Positions 20,354 through 29,560 of a DNA stretch of 64,000 nt are shown here, one piece after another; within the stretch, counting starts at the first letter, position 1; every line of letters begins with the position of its first letter. The stretch spans positions 186,001 to 250,000 of the forward strand of contig JAKLGA010000006.1 in NCBI GenBank assembly GCA_022710975.1. Direction: 5' to 3'. A program made the translations under genes and the position numbers. Origin of the DNA: Myxococcota bacterium (GTDB taxonomy: Bacteria; Myxococcota; B64-G9). The notes below the pieces were generated by a model. It did not search any database, had not been told where the DNA came from, and was given only the letters and a program-made list of their open reading frames with translations.

Positions 20354-22914
20354 GCGACTCCCGCTTCGCGAAGCTGGTCGAGCGCTACGTCCTGTTCCTG
20401 GAGCGGCGGGCCGGGTGGGTGCTGCTCGTGGGCCTGGCGCTGGCCATCCTGGGCGGTCTATCCGCCTCCCGGTTCACCCTCCGCACCGATCTGGCCGAGC
20501 TCCTGCCCCAGGACGAGCCCTCGATCCAGGACCTCAAGCGCGCCTCGGCGCGGGTCGGCGGCATCTCGTCCTACTTCCTCACCGTGGTCAGCGGCCCCGA
20601 TTTCGAGGCCAACCGGAGATTCGTGGACGCGCTCGTCGCGCGTTTCCGCGGGCTGCCCAAGGACCTCGTGGTCGATCTGCGGTACGGGGTCCACGAGGAG
20701 AAGGAATTCTATAGCAAGTACAAGCACCTGTATGCAGATCTCGAGGATCTGGAGAAGATCAACGACCGGCTGAAGGCCAAGATCCGCTACGAGCGCATCA
20801 AGAACAACCCCGTGCTCAACCTGGATCTCGACGGCGAGGAGCTCGAGCCGGTCGAGTTCGATCTCCAGGACATCCGCGACAAGTACGAGCAGAAGGGCTC
20901 CTCCTACAACCGCTACCAGGAAGGCTACCTGACCGGCGAGGAGGGCCGCCTGGCGGTGATCATGATGTATCCGCCAGCCAACTCCACGGGTGTGGACCTG
21001 GGCCGGCGGATGTTGCGCGAGATCCGCGCCGCGGCAGCCGAGGTGTGCCACGGCGGAGCCCTGACAGAAGGGCTCGATCCCGGGGCCGTGCTGGCGTCCG
21101 AGTGCGCGGCCCGCTTCGGCCAGGGGGCCGAGGTCAACTTCCTCGGCAGCATGGTGACCGCCATCCTGGAGCAGGACGCGATCATCAACGACATCATCCT
21201 GGTGACCGCCATCTGCGTCAGCCTCAACATGCTGCTGCTGCTGCTCTACTTCAGGACCTGGCGCTCGGTGCCCATCATCGGCACCTCCCTGGCCATGGGG
21301 ACGGTGATCACCTTCGGCGTCTCGATCTACATCGTGGAGTTCCTGAACACCTCGACGGCCTTCCTGGCCTCGATCATCGTGGGCAACGGGATCAACTTCG
21401 GCATCATCCAGCTGGCCCGCTACCTCGAGGAGCGTCGCGCGGGGCGCGGGATGCACGAGGCGCTGACCACCGCCATGCGCTTCACCTCGATCTCGACGGT
21501 CACCGCCGCCCTGGCCGCGAGCATCGCCTACGGCGCGCTCATCATCACCCACTTCCGCGGTTTCACCGGCTTCGGCTACATGGGCGGGCTGGGCATGCTG
21601 ATCAACTGGGTGGCGGCCTTCACCCTGCAGCCCGCGCTGCTCGTGCTGGCCGAGCGACTGCGGCCCCAGCGCTTCGCGGCTTCGCCTTCGCGCTCTCCGG
21701 CCGAGCGCCTCGGCCGGCCGGTCGCCAGGCTGCTGGCGCGCTCGGGGCTCGGGCTGCACCTGGTCGCCTTCGGCAGCGCGGCGGCGTGCTGCGCGCTCAC
21801 CTGGCAGCTCGTCCAGGATCCCTTCGAATACGACTTCCGCAAGCTGCGCAACCAGGCGGCCCGCAACAGCAAGCTGGCCGAGCTGGACCGCCGGGTGGGC
21901 GCGATCTTCCCCCAGCGGCTCGATCCGGCCTTCGTGCTGGCGGACCGGCCGGACCAGGTGCCCCTCATCCAGGCCGAGCTGCAGCGCAACAACCACGAAG
22001 GGCCGCACCAGAAGCTGTTCGACGACTTCAAGTCCATCTACTCCTACCTGCCCAAGGACCAGGACAAGAAGATCGAGGTGCTGCGGAAGATCAACAAGCA
22101 GCTCTCGGCCAGCACGCTGAGCTGGCTCAGCGACGAGGACCGGGAGGAGCTGGACAAGTACCGCCCGCCAGAGGACCTGCAGCCGCTCGGCATCGAGGAC
22201 CTACCGGGCTCGATGCTGCGCCTCTTCACCGAGCTCGACGGCCGCAAGGGCCTGGTGGTGCTGCTCTACCCGCGGCGCGAGGGCCGCTCGATCTGGGACG
22301 GGCACTTCCTGACCGAGCTCTCCCAGGCCAGCCGGTTGATCCGGCTGCCCGACGGCTCGCAGGTGCGCTCGGCGGGTGTGGGCACGGTTTTCGCGGACAT
22401 GATCCGCGCGATGGAGCGCGACGGTCCACGGGCCGTGGCCGCCTCGCTCCTGGGCGTGATGCTGCTGATGATCCTCATCTACCGGCGCTGGCGGCCGGTG
22501 GCCCTGATGGGCTACGTGTTGTTCTACGGCGTGGTGTGGACCACCGGACCGCTCGTGCTACTCGGGGAACGCCTCAACTTCCTCAACTTCATCGCCCTGC
22601 CGATCACCTTCGGCATCGGCCTCGACTACGCCGTCAACCTGTACACGCGTTACCGGCTCGAGGGTGATGGCTCGATGGAGAGGGCGCTGGTCAACACCGG
22701 CGGCGCGGTGGCGATGTGCTCGATGACCACCCTGATCGGCTACTCCTCCCTCCTCATCGCGGACAACCGGGCGCTCTTCTCCTTCGGCGTCCTGTCCATC
22801 CTCGGAGAGTTCGCCAGCCTGGGCGCCGCGCTGGTCATGATCCCCTCGACCATGGCGCTCGTCGAGCGGCGCAAGCGGCGGCTCGAGGCCCAGAGGTCCC
22901 GGGGTGTAAGCTGA
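20350..22914 (+). CDS. RND/MMPL-superfamily exporter
   Basis: An 854-residue transporter with the two-fold RND plan: membrane helix at 15-40, a large periplasmic loop (about 45-270) and a bundle of five or six helices (about 275-440). This is repeated with a helix near 475, a second loop (500-690) and a final bundle (695-840). Charged residues inside helix 4 equivalents (GNGINFGIIQLARYLEERR; ITFGIGLDYAVNLYTRYRLEG) fit proton-driven relay sites. The length and form resemble lipid exporters of the MMPL/HpnN type. There is no adaptor or outer-membrane channel beside it. Last gene of the inositol run. Confidence 0.85.
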   Translation: MSDSRFAKLVERYVLFLERRAGWVLLVGLALAILGGLSASRFTLRTDLAELLPQDEPSIQDLKRASARVGGISSYFLTVVSGPDFEANRRFVDALVARFRGLPKDLVVDLRYGVHEEKEFYSKYKHLYADLEDLEKINDRLKAKIRYERIKNNPVLNLDLDGEELEPVEFDLQDIRDKYEQKGSSYNRYQEGYLTGEEGRLAVIMMYPPANSTGVDLGRRMLREIRAAAAEVCHGGALTEGLDPGAVLASECAARFGQGAEVNFLGSMVTAILEQDAIINDIILVTAICVSLNMLLLLLYFRTWRSVPIIGTSLAMGTVITFGVSIYIVEFLNTSTAFLASIIVGNGINFGIIQLARYLEERRAGRGMHEALTTAMRFTSISTVTAALAASIAYGALIITHFRGFTGFGYMGGLGMLINWVAAFTLQPALLVLAERLRPQRFAASPSRSPAERLGRPVARLLARSGLGLHLVAFGSAAACCALTWQLVQDPFEYDFRKLRNQAARNSKLAELDRRVGAIFPQRLDPAFVLADRPDQVPLIQAELQRNNHEGPHQKLFDDFKSIYSYLPKDQDKKIEVLRKINKQLSASTLSWLSDEDREELDKYRPPEDLQPLGIEDLPGSMLRLFTELDGRKGLVVLLYPRREGRSIWDGHFLTELSQASRLIRLPDGSQVRSAGVGTVFADMIRAMERDGPRAVAASLLGVMLLMILIYRRWRPVALMGYVLFYGVVWTTGPLVLLGERLNFLNFIALPITFGIGLDYAVNLYTRYRLEGDGSMERALVNTGGAVAMCSMTTLIGYSSLLIADNRALFSFGVLSILGEFASLGAALVMIPSTMALVERRKRRLEAQRSRGVS

Positions 22915-23044
22915 GGTGGGACCGATGTGCCGCTGCAGACCAGTGTTGCATGAACGCGACAGTGGTTCTTTTTGACGACAGCCCGGAGCGGGCACCCCCG
23001 TGGATCGACAGGACCAGAGCCTGCTCGACGACCATCGTAACACA

Positions 23045-23069
23045 CTGAAAAAAATGGTGAAATTTTCAG
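23045..23069. other. A/T-rich hairpin between the RND exporter and the aminotransferase gene
   Basis: CTGAAAA and TTTTCAG form a perfect 7-bp stem with an 11-base loop. In such GC-rich DNA an A/T hairpin stands out. It lies 130 bp past the exporter stop; it has no proper T-tract. Confidence 0.35.
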
Positions 23070-23119
23070 CGCCCGGGATTCTCTCCTCCCCGAAGTTCTC
23101 CTCCCCTCTCCTCCCTGGG

Positions 23120-23134
23120 GGGCATGAGGCTTGC
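23120..23134 (+). promoter_or_regulatory. Sigma-54-like promoter before the HisC-like gene
   Basis: GGGCATG-AGGC-TTGC keeps the GG and GC dinucleotides at the right distance with two mismatches to TGGCACG. The predicted start is near 23146, 41 bases before the ATG. It is weaker than the ino1 site. Confidence 0.35.
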
Positions 23135-23186
23135 ATGCACTCCTGACGACGCCAAAGTCAAAGCACCTGGCGTTGTGGGAGACACC

Positions 23187-24353
23187 ATGAAAGCGCGCCC
23201 GGAAGAACAAGCTTTCCGCCCCCAGAGCCCGGAGATCGCCAAGCGCGTCCAGACCCTGAAGCCCTACGAGGCGGTCTCCTCGCGCGTGAAGATCGAGCGC
23301 AACCCCTCCATCCGGCACCACAAGCTCGACTGGAACGAGAGCACCATCCAGCCCTCGCCCAAGGTCCACGAGGCCCTCGTCAACTTCGTCAGCCAGGGCG
23401 GCGCGCTGAACTGGTACCCCGACCTGTTCCACCTCCCGCTGTACGAGCGGCTGGCCGAGTACACCGGCAGCCGGATCTCGCGGCTCATCGTCACCAACGG
23501 CTCGGACGCCGCCCTCGAGCTCCTGTGCCAGAGCTACCTGGACCCCGAAGACAACGTGGTCTTCCCGGAGCCGACCTACAATCACTTCGTCCAGTTCGCC
23601 GAGCTGACCGGGGCCGAGCTGCGGGGCGTCAAGTGCCGCAACGTGTTCCAGCCCACCCTGGCGGAGCTCGAGCAGCACATCGACGAGCGGACCAAGATCC
23701 TCTACCTGGTCAACCCGAACAACCCGACCGGCAACGTGTACCTGCCGGCCGAGGTGCTCGACCTGGCCGTGCGCTACCCGCACGTGCTGGTGATCAGCGA
23801 CGAGGCCTACTTCGAGTTCTCCGGCGTCTCCTGCGTCAAGCTGGTGGACGAGGTGCCCAACCTGGTGGTGACGCGCTCCTTCTCCAAGGCCTTCAGCCTG
23901 GCCAGCCTGCGCATCGGCTACCTGGTGGCCCAGGAGTGCGTCATCGAGAACCTGCGCCGGATGTACAACCCCAAGAGCGTGAACATGCTCGCCCAGGTGG
24001 CGGCGGCCGCGGCCCTCGAGGATCTGTCCTACTACCGCGCCTACGTCCGCGAGGTGAAGCGCTCCGCGGCCTTGGTGGAGGCCTTCTGCCGCCGGCACGG
24101 GGTGCGCTGCCGGGTCACCTACGCCAACTGGATCCTGCTCGAGTTCAAGGACGCCAAGGCGATGGCCCAGCGGCTGGCCGAGGCCGGCATCCACGTGCGC
24201 GATCGCTCGAGCCAGCTGCCCGGCGTGCTGCGCATGAGCCTGGGCACCGAGGCCCAGACGGTGGACGTGCTGGCCCGCCTGGAGCGCATCCTGGAGGCCG
24301 ACCAGGCCGCGCCCAGGGCGCGCTACCTCGGGATCGCCCCGGACGTCCGGTAG
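23187..24353 (+). CDS. Histidinol-phosphate-aminotransferase-like PLP enzyme
   Basis: A 388-residue fold-type I aminotransferase. It shows HKLDWNES near the N-terminus, LIVTNGSDAALELL (cofactor phosphate loop), FPEPTYNHF, YLVNPNNPTGN, VISDEAYFEF (the Asp that contacts the pyridine nitrogen) and TRSFSKAFSLASLRIGY with the Schiff-base lysine. The C-terminal LRMSLGT is typical of HisC. No other his genes lie nearby, so it could equally be a specialised HisC-like transaminase. I chose the ATG at 23187 with GGGAG upstream; a longer frame from 23124 overlaps the sigma-54-like site. Confidence 0.85.
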   Translation: MKARPEEQAFRPQSPEIAKRVQTLKPYEAVSSRVKIERNPSIRHHKLDWNESTIQPSPKVHEALVNFVSQGGALNWYPDLFHLPLYERLAEYTGSRISRLIVTNGSDAALELLCQSYLDPEDNVVFPEPTYNHFVQFAELTGAELRGVKCRNVFQPTLAELEQHIDERTKILYLVNPNNPTGNVYLPAEVLDLAVRYPHVLVISDEAYFEFSGVSCVKLVDEVPNLVVTRSFSKAFSLASLRIGYLVAQECVIENLRRMYNPKSVNMLAQVAAAAALEDLSYYRAYVREVKRSAALVEAFCRRHGVRCRVTYANWILLEFKDAKAMAQRLAEAGIHVRDRSSQLPGVLRMSLGTEAQTVDVLARLERILEADQAAPRARYLGIAPDVR

Positions 24354-24421
24354 TCCCCCCTGCCCCGCCCGCGCCCCCTGCCATCCCCTGCTGGCCTGCA
24401 GCCCGCGCGAGGCCGCCCGCG

Positions 24422-24874
24422 TCAGCTGCGCGCGCGCGTGAACACGCGCCTGACCGCCAGGTAGAGGGTCGCCCCCACCAGCCCACCTGCGCAGTCGGCG
24501 GCCAGATCGAGCGCGTCCGAGTCGCGGTTGGGCACGCTGCGCTGGTAGAGCTCGTCGGCGAGCCCCAGGGCGGCCACCAGGAGCACCGCGCCCGCCAGCA
24601 GCAGCCAGGGCCTGGCCCGGGGCCGCTCGGCCCACAGGGCCCGGGTCAGCAGGAAGGCCAGCGCGGCGTACTCGGCGGCGTGGATCAGCTTGTCCAGGTG
24701 GCGCACCGGGGGCAAGGCGAAGGGGAAGCGGGACAGGGACGAGAGCGCGAAGATGAGCCCGACGTACAGCGCGAGCGGCAGCCAGTAGAGCAGGAGCAGC
24801 CGTCTGCGGGGCGGCCCCTCCGCTGGCAGCGCCGGCGCGTCGGGCTCGGGGGCCGGTGCGGAGGTGGCGTCCAT
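24422..24874 (-). CDS. VanZ-like membrane protein
   Basis: A 150-residue protein with a Pro/Ala-rich N-terminus and four hydrophobic segments. The VanZ family features are the DKLIHAAEYAALAFL helix and the loop LGLADELYQRSVPNRDSDALDLAAD, with the conserved acidic and Arg residues. VanZ confers low-level teicoplanin resistance in one operon, but most family members are uncharacterised. It starts 14 bp after the bifunctional-nuclease gene and is converging with the aminotransferase gene. Confidence 0.85.
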   Translation of the reverse strand: MDATSAPAPEPDAPALPAEGPPRRRLLLLYWLPLALYVGLIFALSSLSRFPFALPPVRHLDKLIHAAEYAALAFLLTRALWAERPRARPWLLLAGAVLLVAALGLADELYQRSVPNRDSDALDLAADCAGGLVGATLYLAVRRVFTRARS

Positions 24875-24888
24875 GGGGCGGGCGCGGC

Positions 24889-25497
24889 TCACATCTTGTA
24901 CTTGCCGAAGTCGTCGGGCTTCAGGTTGGCCAGGATCTCGGACCAGCGGTCCTGCTCGGGCTTCTCGCCCTGCTCGGCCGCGCCCGGCTCCGCGCGGGTC
25001 TGCTCCGCGGGGTTGGCGGACCTGGACAGCGACGGCTTGCTCAGCACCTCGCGCACCTGCTCCATGTCCAGCACCTGGGAGCGCTCGATGACCTTGCGGG
25101 CCACGAAGATCTCCGAGCCGGTGCGCAGCGCCAGGGCCAGCGCATCCGAGGGGCGGGCGTCCACCTCCAGCACCCGCCCGTCGCGCTCGAGGTACAGCAG
25201 GGCGTAGAAGGTGTTCTCCCGCAGGTCGCACACCACGACCCGCTTCAGGTTGCCGCCCAGCGCCTGCAGCACGCTCTTGAGCAGATCGTGCGTCATGGGC
25301 CGGGAGAGCTGGATGCTCTCGAGCTGGGTGGCGATGGCCGAGGCCTCCACCAACCCGATCCAGATGGGGATGGCCACCGTCTCGGCCAGGTCGCGCAGGA
25401 GGACGATGGGCATGTTGTTGGTGGGGTCGAGGGTGATCCCGGCCACCGTCATCTGGACCTGCTCTTCCTCGGAAGCAGGGCGCCTGGGCTCGCTCAT
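24889..25497 (-). CDS. Bifunctional nuclease (BFN/DUF151) family protein
   Basis: A 202-residue protein. The BFN domain covers about 10-145, with IPIWIGLVEASAIATQLE, LSRPMTHDLLKSVLQALG, ENTFYALLYLE and VDARPSDALALALRTGSEIFV, all hallmarks of DUF151. A charged C-terminal tail of about 55 residues follows. Plant members have DNase/RNase activity and the Thermotoga homologue has a known structure; bacterial roles are unclear. I chose the ATG at 25497 (MSEPRR) with GGAGG upstream. It follows the NtrC-type regulator by 43 bp. Confidence 0.9.
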   Translation of the reverse strand: MSEPRRPASEEEQVQMTVAGITLDPTNNMPIVLLRDLAETVAIPIWIGLVEASAIATQLESIQLSRPMTHDLLKSVLQALGGNLKRVVVCDLRENTFYALLYLERDGRVLEVDARPSDALALALRTGSEIFVARKVIERSQVLDMEQVREVLSKPSLSRSANPAEQTRAEPGAAEQGEKPEQDRWSEILANLKPDDFGKYKM

Positions 25498-25540
25498 CGG
25501 GGACCTCCGGCCCCACTCAACCAAGACGCGGGGCCGCTTG

Positions 25541-26902
25541 TCAACCGTCCTCGGGCGGGTCGCGCCCGTCCGCGGGCAGGCCGTACTTCCTCAGCTTGTC
25601 CAGGAGGGTGACGCGGCCGATGCGCAGGCGGCGGGCGGCCTCGGAGCGGTTGCCGCCCGTGCGGCGCAGCTCGGCTGCCAGCAGGCCCTTCTCGAAGGCC
25701 TCCACCCGCTCCTTGAGCCCGAGGGCCTCCTCCTGTCCCGAGGTCGCGTCGGCGGCCTGGAGATCGGCGGCCTGGATGTCGCCGCCGGGCGAGAGCGCCA
25801 CCAGGCGCTCGATGCGGTGCTCCAGCTCGCGCACGTTGCCCGGGTAGACCCCGCGCCGCAGCTGATCCCGCACCTCGGGCGTCAGCCGCACCTCGCCCAG
25901 GCCGAAGCGCTCGGCGTGCTTGCGCAGGAAGTGGTCGATCAGCGGGGGGATGTCCTCGGGCCGCTCGGACAGCGGCGGGAGGTGGATGCGCACGACGTGC
26001 AGCCGGTAGAACAGATCCTCGCGGAAGCGCCCGGCCCGCACCTCCTCCTGGAGGGAACGGTGGGTGGCGGCCAGGACCCGCACGTCGACCGCCTCCTCCT
26101 GATCCTCTCCCACCGGCCGCACGCGGCCCTCCTGCAGCACGCGCAGGAGCTTCCCCTGGGTGGCGAGATCCAGCTCGCCGACCTCGTCGAGCAGCAGGCT
26201 CCCACCGTGGGCCTCGCGGAACAGGCCCTTGCGCGAGCGCACCGCGCCGGTGAAGGCCCCGCGGGCGTAGCCGAACAGCTCGGACTCGGCCAGCTCGCGC
26301 GGGACCGCGGCGCAGTTGAAGCGCACGAACGGGGCCGCGGCCCGGTACGAAGCCGCCACCAGGGCCTCGCACACCCGCTCCTTGCCGGTGCCGCTCGGGC
26401 CGGTCACCAGCACGCTGACGTCCTTGGGCGCCACCCGGTGCACCAGCAGGGCCACCTGGGACATGGCCGGCGAGGCGAACACCAGGAAACGGGCCAGGTG
26501 CAGCTCCGCCCTGAGCTGTTCGTTCTCCGCGTCGCGGCGCAGGGAGGCCACCGCGCGCTCGATCACCTTGACCACCAGCTCGATGTCGAAGGGCTTGGAG
26601 AAGTAGTCCAGCGCCCCCCGCTTGATGGCCTCGACCGCGTGGCGCTCGGAGCCGTGGGCGGTGATCACCACCACGGGCGGCGGTCCGGGTTGCTCGCGCA
26701 CGCGCTCGAGCAGCGCCATCCCGTCCATGCGCGGCATGGCCAGGTCGGTGATGATCAGGTCGGCGCGGCGCTCCGCGAGCCAGGCCAGCGCGGCCTCGCC
26801 GTCGCCCGCCTCGTGGACCTCCAGCGCGGCGTCCTCGAGCACCTGGCGCAGGGTGTAGCGCACGCCCGCGTCGTCGTCCACCACCAGGATGACGGGTTTC
26901 AA
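25541..26902 (-). CDS. NtrC-family sigma-54-dependent response regulator
   Basis: 453 residues in the order receiver, AAA+, Fis-type helix-turn-helix. The receiver has VVDDD at 8-12, phospho-Asp53 in [12 protein letters not shown] and Lys in YFSKPFD. The AAA+ domain shows Walker [15 protein letters not shown], the sigma-54 contact loop GAFTGA and Walker [13 protein letters not shown]. The C-terminal helix-turn-helix is [20 protein letters not shown]. The start is a TTG overlapping the kinase stop as TTGA, with AGGAGA upstream. It should activate RpoN promoters; such a promoter with an upstream inverted repeat lies in the divergent intergenic region, pointing to control of the exporter operon. 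Confidence 0.95.
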   Translation of the reverse strand: MKPVILVVDDDAGVRYTLRQVLEDAALEVHEAGDGEAALAWLAERRADLIITDLAMPRMDGMALLERVREQPGPPPVVVITAHGSERHAVEAIKRGALDYFSKPFDIELVVKVIERAVASLRRDAENEQLRAELHLARFLVFASPAMSQVALLVHRVAPKDVSVLVTGPSGTGKERVCEALVAASYRAAAPFVRFNCAAVPRELAESELFGYARGAFTGAVRSRKGLFREAHGGSLLLDEVGELDLATQGKLLRVLQEGRVRPVGEDQEEAVDVRVLAATHRSLQEEVRAGRFREDLFYRLHVVRIHLPPLSERPEDIPPLIDHFLRKHAERFGLGEVRLTPEVRDQLRRGVYPGNVRELEHRIERLVALSPGGDIQAADLQAADATSGQEEALGLKERVEAFEKGLLAAELRRTGGNRSEAARRLRIGRVTLLDKLRKYGLPADGRDPPEDG

Positions 26903-28248
26903 GCAGGCTCTCCTTCCTGGACGGCCGGCCTGGCCGGCAGCTGCAGCACGGCCAGGCCGCCGCCCGAGGCCGCGTCCTCCAGCCGGAGCGTGCCGCCGTG
27001 CTGGGCCGCGATGGAGCGGGCCACCACCAGGCCGATCCCGGACCCCTCGGGCTTGGTGGTGAAGCCCGGCTCGAACAGGTGGGCCCGCACCGCGGGCGTG
27101 AGCCCGGCGCCGGAGTCCTGCACCTCGAGCCGCGCCCCGCTGGGGCCGGTGCCCGTCGCCCACGGCCCGACCCGCACCACCACCCGGCCCCCGCGCGGGG
27201 CCGCCTCGAGCGCGTTCTGCACCAGGTTGATGAGCGCCTGGCGGATCTTGCGCGGGTCGCACTCGATCCAGGCGGGCTCGGCCTCGACCTCCTGCTCGAT
27301 CCCCTGCCGGGCGGCCAGGCCCTCGTGCAGGCGGACCACCTCGCGGGCCAGGGACTGGAGATCGACGCGCACCAGGTTGAGCCCGGACAGGGGCCGGGTG
27401 AAGGTGCGGAACCCCTCCAGCACCTCGCCCATGCGGGCGATCTCGCGCTGCATGACCTCGAGCCGCTCGTCCAGCTTGGAGCCGGGCTCGGCCCCCCTGG
27501 CCAGGAGCTGCGCCAGCCCCTGGATGGAGGCCAGCGGGTTCTTGAGCTCGTGGGCCAGGGTGCGGGTGGCGGAGAGCAGCTCCCGGTTGCGCTGGTGCAG
27601 CTCGTCCACGGTGGCCTGGCGCACGGCCAGGCTCTCGTGCACCTGACCCTGCAGCGCCCGGCGCACCGTGTGCGAGATGACCCCGTTCACCGCCATCAGC
27701 AGGGTCAGCACCCCGGCCTTGGTCCACACGTACACGGGCATGTCGCCGAAGCCCGCGCCGAGCTCGAAGAAGGCCGGGGCCGCGCGCGGCACGAGCCCGT
27801 GGAGCGAGGCCAGGGCGAAGAAGACCAGCAAGCCCAGGCCGGCGGCCAGGATGGGCAGGATCCGGGCCAGGGTGGGCAGCAGGTGGCCCGCGGCGTAGGC
27901 CATGGGCAGGAACACGGGCAGCAGCGGGCTCTCGATGCCACCGGTGATGTACACCATGGCCGCCTGGGCCAGCATCATTACCAGCAGGTTGAGCTGGACC
28001 GTGAGCGGCCCCGGGACGATGCGCCGCACCCGCCGGTACTCGAGGATGGAGACGCCGAGCAGGAACAGCAGCACGCAGCCGATCCAGGCCAGCTTCCAGG
28101 GCACGGGATCCCACAGGAAGAAGACCCCCAGGGCGAAGGCCAGCAGGAACGAGATGACGAAGCGGTACTTGAACAGCTTGATGACGATGCGCTGGGTGGC
28201 CCGCTCGACCTCATCGTCCTGGATCGGCGCGCTGGCGGCGGTGCTCAT
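26899..28248 (-). CDS. Membrane sensor histidine kinase (NtrB/ZraS-like)
   Basis: A 449-residue kinase. After a short cytoplasmic start, residues about 25-190 form six or so membrane helices with little periplasmic sequence, so the signal is probably sensed in the membrane. The H box TLAHELKNPLASIQG lies near residue 235, the N box ALINLVQNALEAA near 345, and the G boxes LEVQDSGAG and GSGIGLVVARSIA follow. I chose the ATG at 28248 with CGGAGGTC upstream; the frame continues upstream into the regulatory region but without a ribosome site. It forms an operon with the regulator and is divergent from the HlyD-led exporter. Confidence 0.95.
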   Translation of the reverse strand: MSTAASAPIQDDEVERATQRIVIKLFKYRFVISFLLAFALGVFFLWDPVPWKLAWIGCVLLFLLGVSILEYRRVRRIVPGPLTVQLNLLVMMLAQAAMVYITGGIESPLLPVFLPMAYAAGHLLPTLARILPILAAGLGLLVFFALASLHGLVPRAAPAFFELGAGFGDMPVYVWTKAGVLTLLMAVNGVISHTVRRALQGQVHESLAVRQATVDELHQRNRELLSATRTLAHELKNPLASIQGLAQLLARGAEPGSKLDERLEVMQREIARMGEVLEGFRTFTRPLSGLNLVRVDLQSLAREVVRLHEGLAARQGIEQEVEAEPAWIECDPRKIRQALINLVQNALEAAPRGGRVVVRVGPWATGTGPSGARLEVQDSGAGLTPAVRAHLFEPGFTTKPEGSGIGLVVARSIAAQHGGTLRLEDAASGGGLAVLQLPARPAVQEGEPA

Positions 28249-28312
28249 GGCCGGACCTCCGGGAGGCGGCTGCTCCTCGACAGGGGTGTCGGATTTCCAT
28301 ACAGGCGCCGCC

Positions 28313-28326
28313 CCCGCCCGGGCGGG
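28313..28326. promoter_or_regulatory. 14-bp perfect palindrome in the kinase/exporter intergenic region
   Basis: CCCGCCCGGGCGGG is self-complementary. It lies between the kinase start and the CAAGGA/TCCTTG site. It may be an operator, though short GC palindromes occur by chance in such DNA. Confidence 0.25.
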
Positions 28327-28335
28327 ATTTCGGTG

Positions 28336-28351
28336 CAAGGATACTTCCTTG
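28336..28351. promoter_or_regulatory. Candidate enhancer site for the NtrC-type regulator
   Basis: CAAGGA-TACT-TCCTTG is a perfect 6-4-6 inverted repeat. Its centre lies about 116 bp upstream of the predicted sigma-54 start of the exporter operon, the usual position for an enhancer-binding protein. Confidence 0.45.
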
Positions 28352-28384
28352 GCGGTCGGGAATCCATCGCACCTTCGGGGCCCA

Positions 28385-28399
28385 GCAAGACCCGTGCCG
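28385..28399 (-). promoter_or_regulatory. Sigma-54-like promoter facing the kinase gene
   Basis: The minus strand reads CGGCACG-GGTC-TTGC-T, one mismatch from consensus and with GG and GC correctly spaced. The start near 28373 would give a leader of about 125 bases. It suggests autoregulation of the two-component genes. Confidence 0.4.
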
Positions 28400-28433
28400 C
28401 CTCCCGAGCGGCATTGATGCCGGCTCGCGCCGG

Positions 28434-28448
28434 TGGCATGTTCGTTGC
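28434..28448 (+). promoter_or_regulatory. Sigma-54 promoter of the HlyD/ABC exporter operon
   Basis: TGGCATG-TTCG-TTGC has the invariant GG and GC at the correct spacing with one deviation (T for C). The predicted start is about 28460, 30 bases before the HlyD ATG. A divergent NtrC-family regulator is the obvious activator. Confidence 0.6.
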
Positions 28449-28489
28449 GTTGCGATGGGCGAGGCCGCTGCACCGGCCGAGGAGCGCGC

Positions 28490-29560
28490 ATGAAGAGGGT
28501 CGTGATCATCGTGGTGGTGCTGACCTTGGGGCTGTCCGTGGCGCTCTACTTCAAGCTCTCGGACCAGCGGGCCCGCGCCGAGGCCCCCTCCGGAGGCTCG
28601 GGGGTGATCGAGGGGGTGGAGGTGGACGTGGTGGCCCGCATCCCCGCCCGGATCGAGGCGGTCCACGTGCGCGAGGGCGATCCGGTCGAGGCCGGGGCGC
28701 TGCTGGTCGAGCTGGACTGCTCCGAGCCCCAGGCCGGCCTGGCCCTGGCCAGGGCCCAGCTCCAGGCCGCCGAGGGCCAGCTCGCCGCGGCCCAGGCCGG
28801 GGCAGGCGCGGCCTCCCGCAACACGCTGGCCGCGCGCATCACCACCGAGGCGCTGAAGTCCCAGGTGGACTCGGCCGTGGTGGGCGTCGAGGGCGCCAGG
28901 CGCGAGAAGGCCCGGGTGGAGTCCATGAGCCAGGCCGGGGCCGTCTCGGCCTCCAAGCTGGACCAGATCCAGACCCAGGTCGACAACCTGGCCCTCCAGG
29001 TGGCCAGCATGGAGTCGAACAAGAAGGCCGCCTCGGCCCGCGCGCTCGCGGCCGAGGGCCAGGAGCTGATGGCCCGGGCCCAGATCCGGGCCGCCGAGGG
29101 CCAGGTGGAGATGGCGCGCGCCGGGGTCGCCCGGGCCGAGCTGGCCGTGGCCGAGTGCCGCCTGGTCGCCCCGCGCGCCGCGAGGGTGCAGTCGCTGAAC
29201 CACGAGGCCGGCGAGGCGGTGCTGCCCGGCGCCCAGCTCCTCACGCTGGTCGATCTGCGCGAGGTGCGGGCCACCTTCTACCTGCCCAACGCCGAGCTGG
29301 CCGCGGCCGCCCCGGGCAAGGCCGTCAGCGTGCGGGCCGACCCCTACCCCGGTCAGGTCTTCCACGGGGTGATCCGGCTGATCTCGGCCAAGGCCGAGTT
29401 CACCCCGCGCAACGTGCAGACCCGCGAGGAGCGCGATCGGCTGGTGTACGCGGTGGAGATCGAGGTGCCCAACCCCGAGGAGAAGCTGCGGGCCGGGATG
29501 CCCGTCGAGGTGACCATCGACGGCACGGGCGGCGCGGCCGCGCCCGGAGGCGCGCCTTGA
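28490..29560 (+). CDS. HlyD-family periplasmic adaptor
   Basis: A 356-residue membrane-fusion protein. It has an N-terminal membrane helix (VVIIVVVLTLGLSVALYF), the first half of a biotinyl-lipoyl-like domain (VARIPARIEAVHVREGDPVEAG) and a long Ala/Glu/Gln-rich coiled coil (about 85-215). The second lipoyl half is CRLVAPRAARVQSLNHEAGE, followed by a beta-barrel domain. It connects the inner-membrane ABC complex to the outer membrane. The ATG at 28490 has GAGGAG upstream; the stop overlaps the ATPase start as TTGA. The order HlyD, ATPase, ATPase, permease, permease matches YbhGFSR-type drug exporters. Confidence 0.9.
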   Translation: MKRVVIIVVVLTLGLSVALYFKLSDQRARAEAPSGGSGVIEGVEVDVVARIPARIEAVHVREGDPVEAGALLVELDCSEPQAGLALARAQLQAAEGQLAAAQAGAGAASRNTLAARITTEALKSQVDSAVVGVEGARREKARVESMSQAGAVSASKLDQIQTQVDNLALQVASMESNKKAASARALAAEGQELMARAQIRAAEGQVEMARAGVARAELAVAECRLVAPRAARVQSLNHEAGEAVLPGAQLLTLVDLREVRATFYLPNAELAAAAPGKAVSVRADPYPGQVFHGVIRLISAKAEFTPRNVQTREERDRLVYAVEIEVPNPEEKLRAGMPVEVTIDGTGGAAAPGGAP

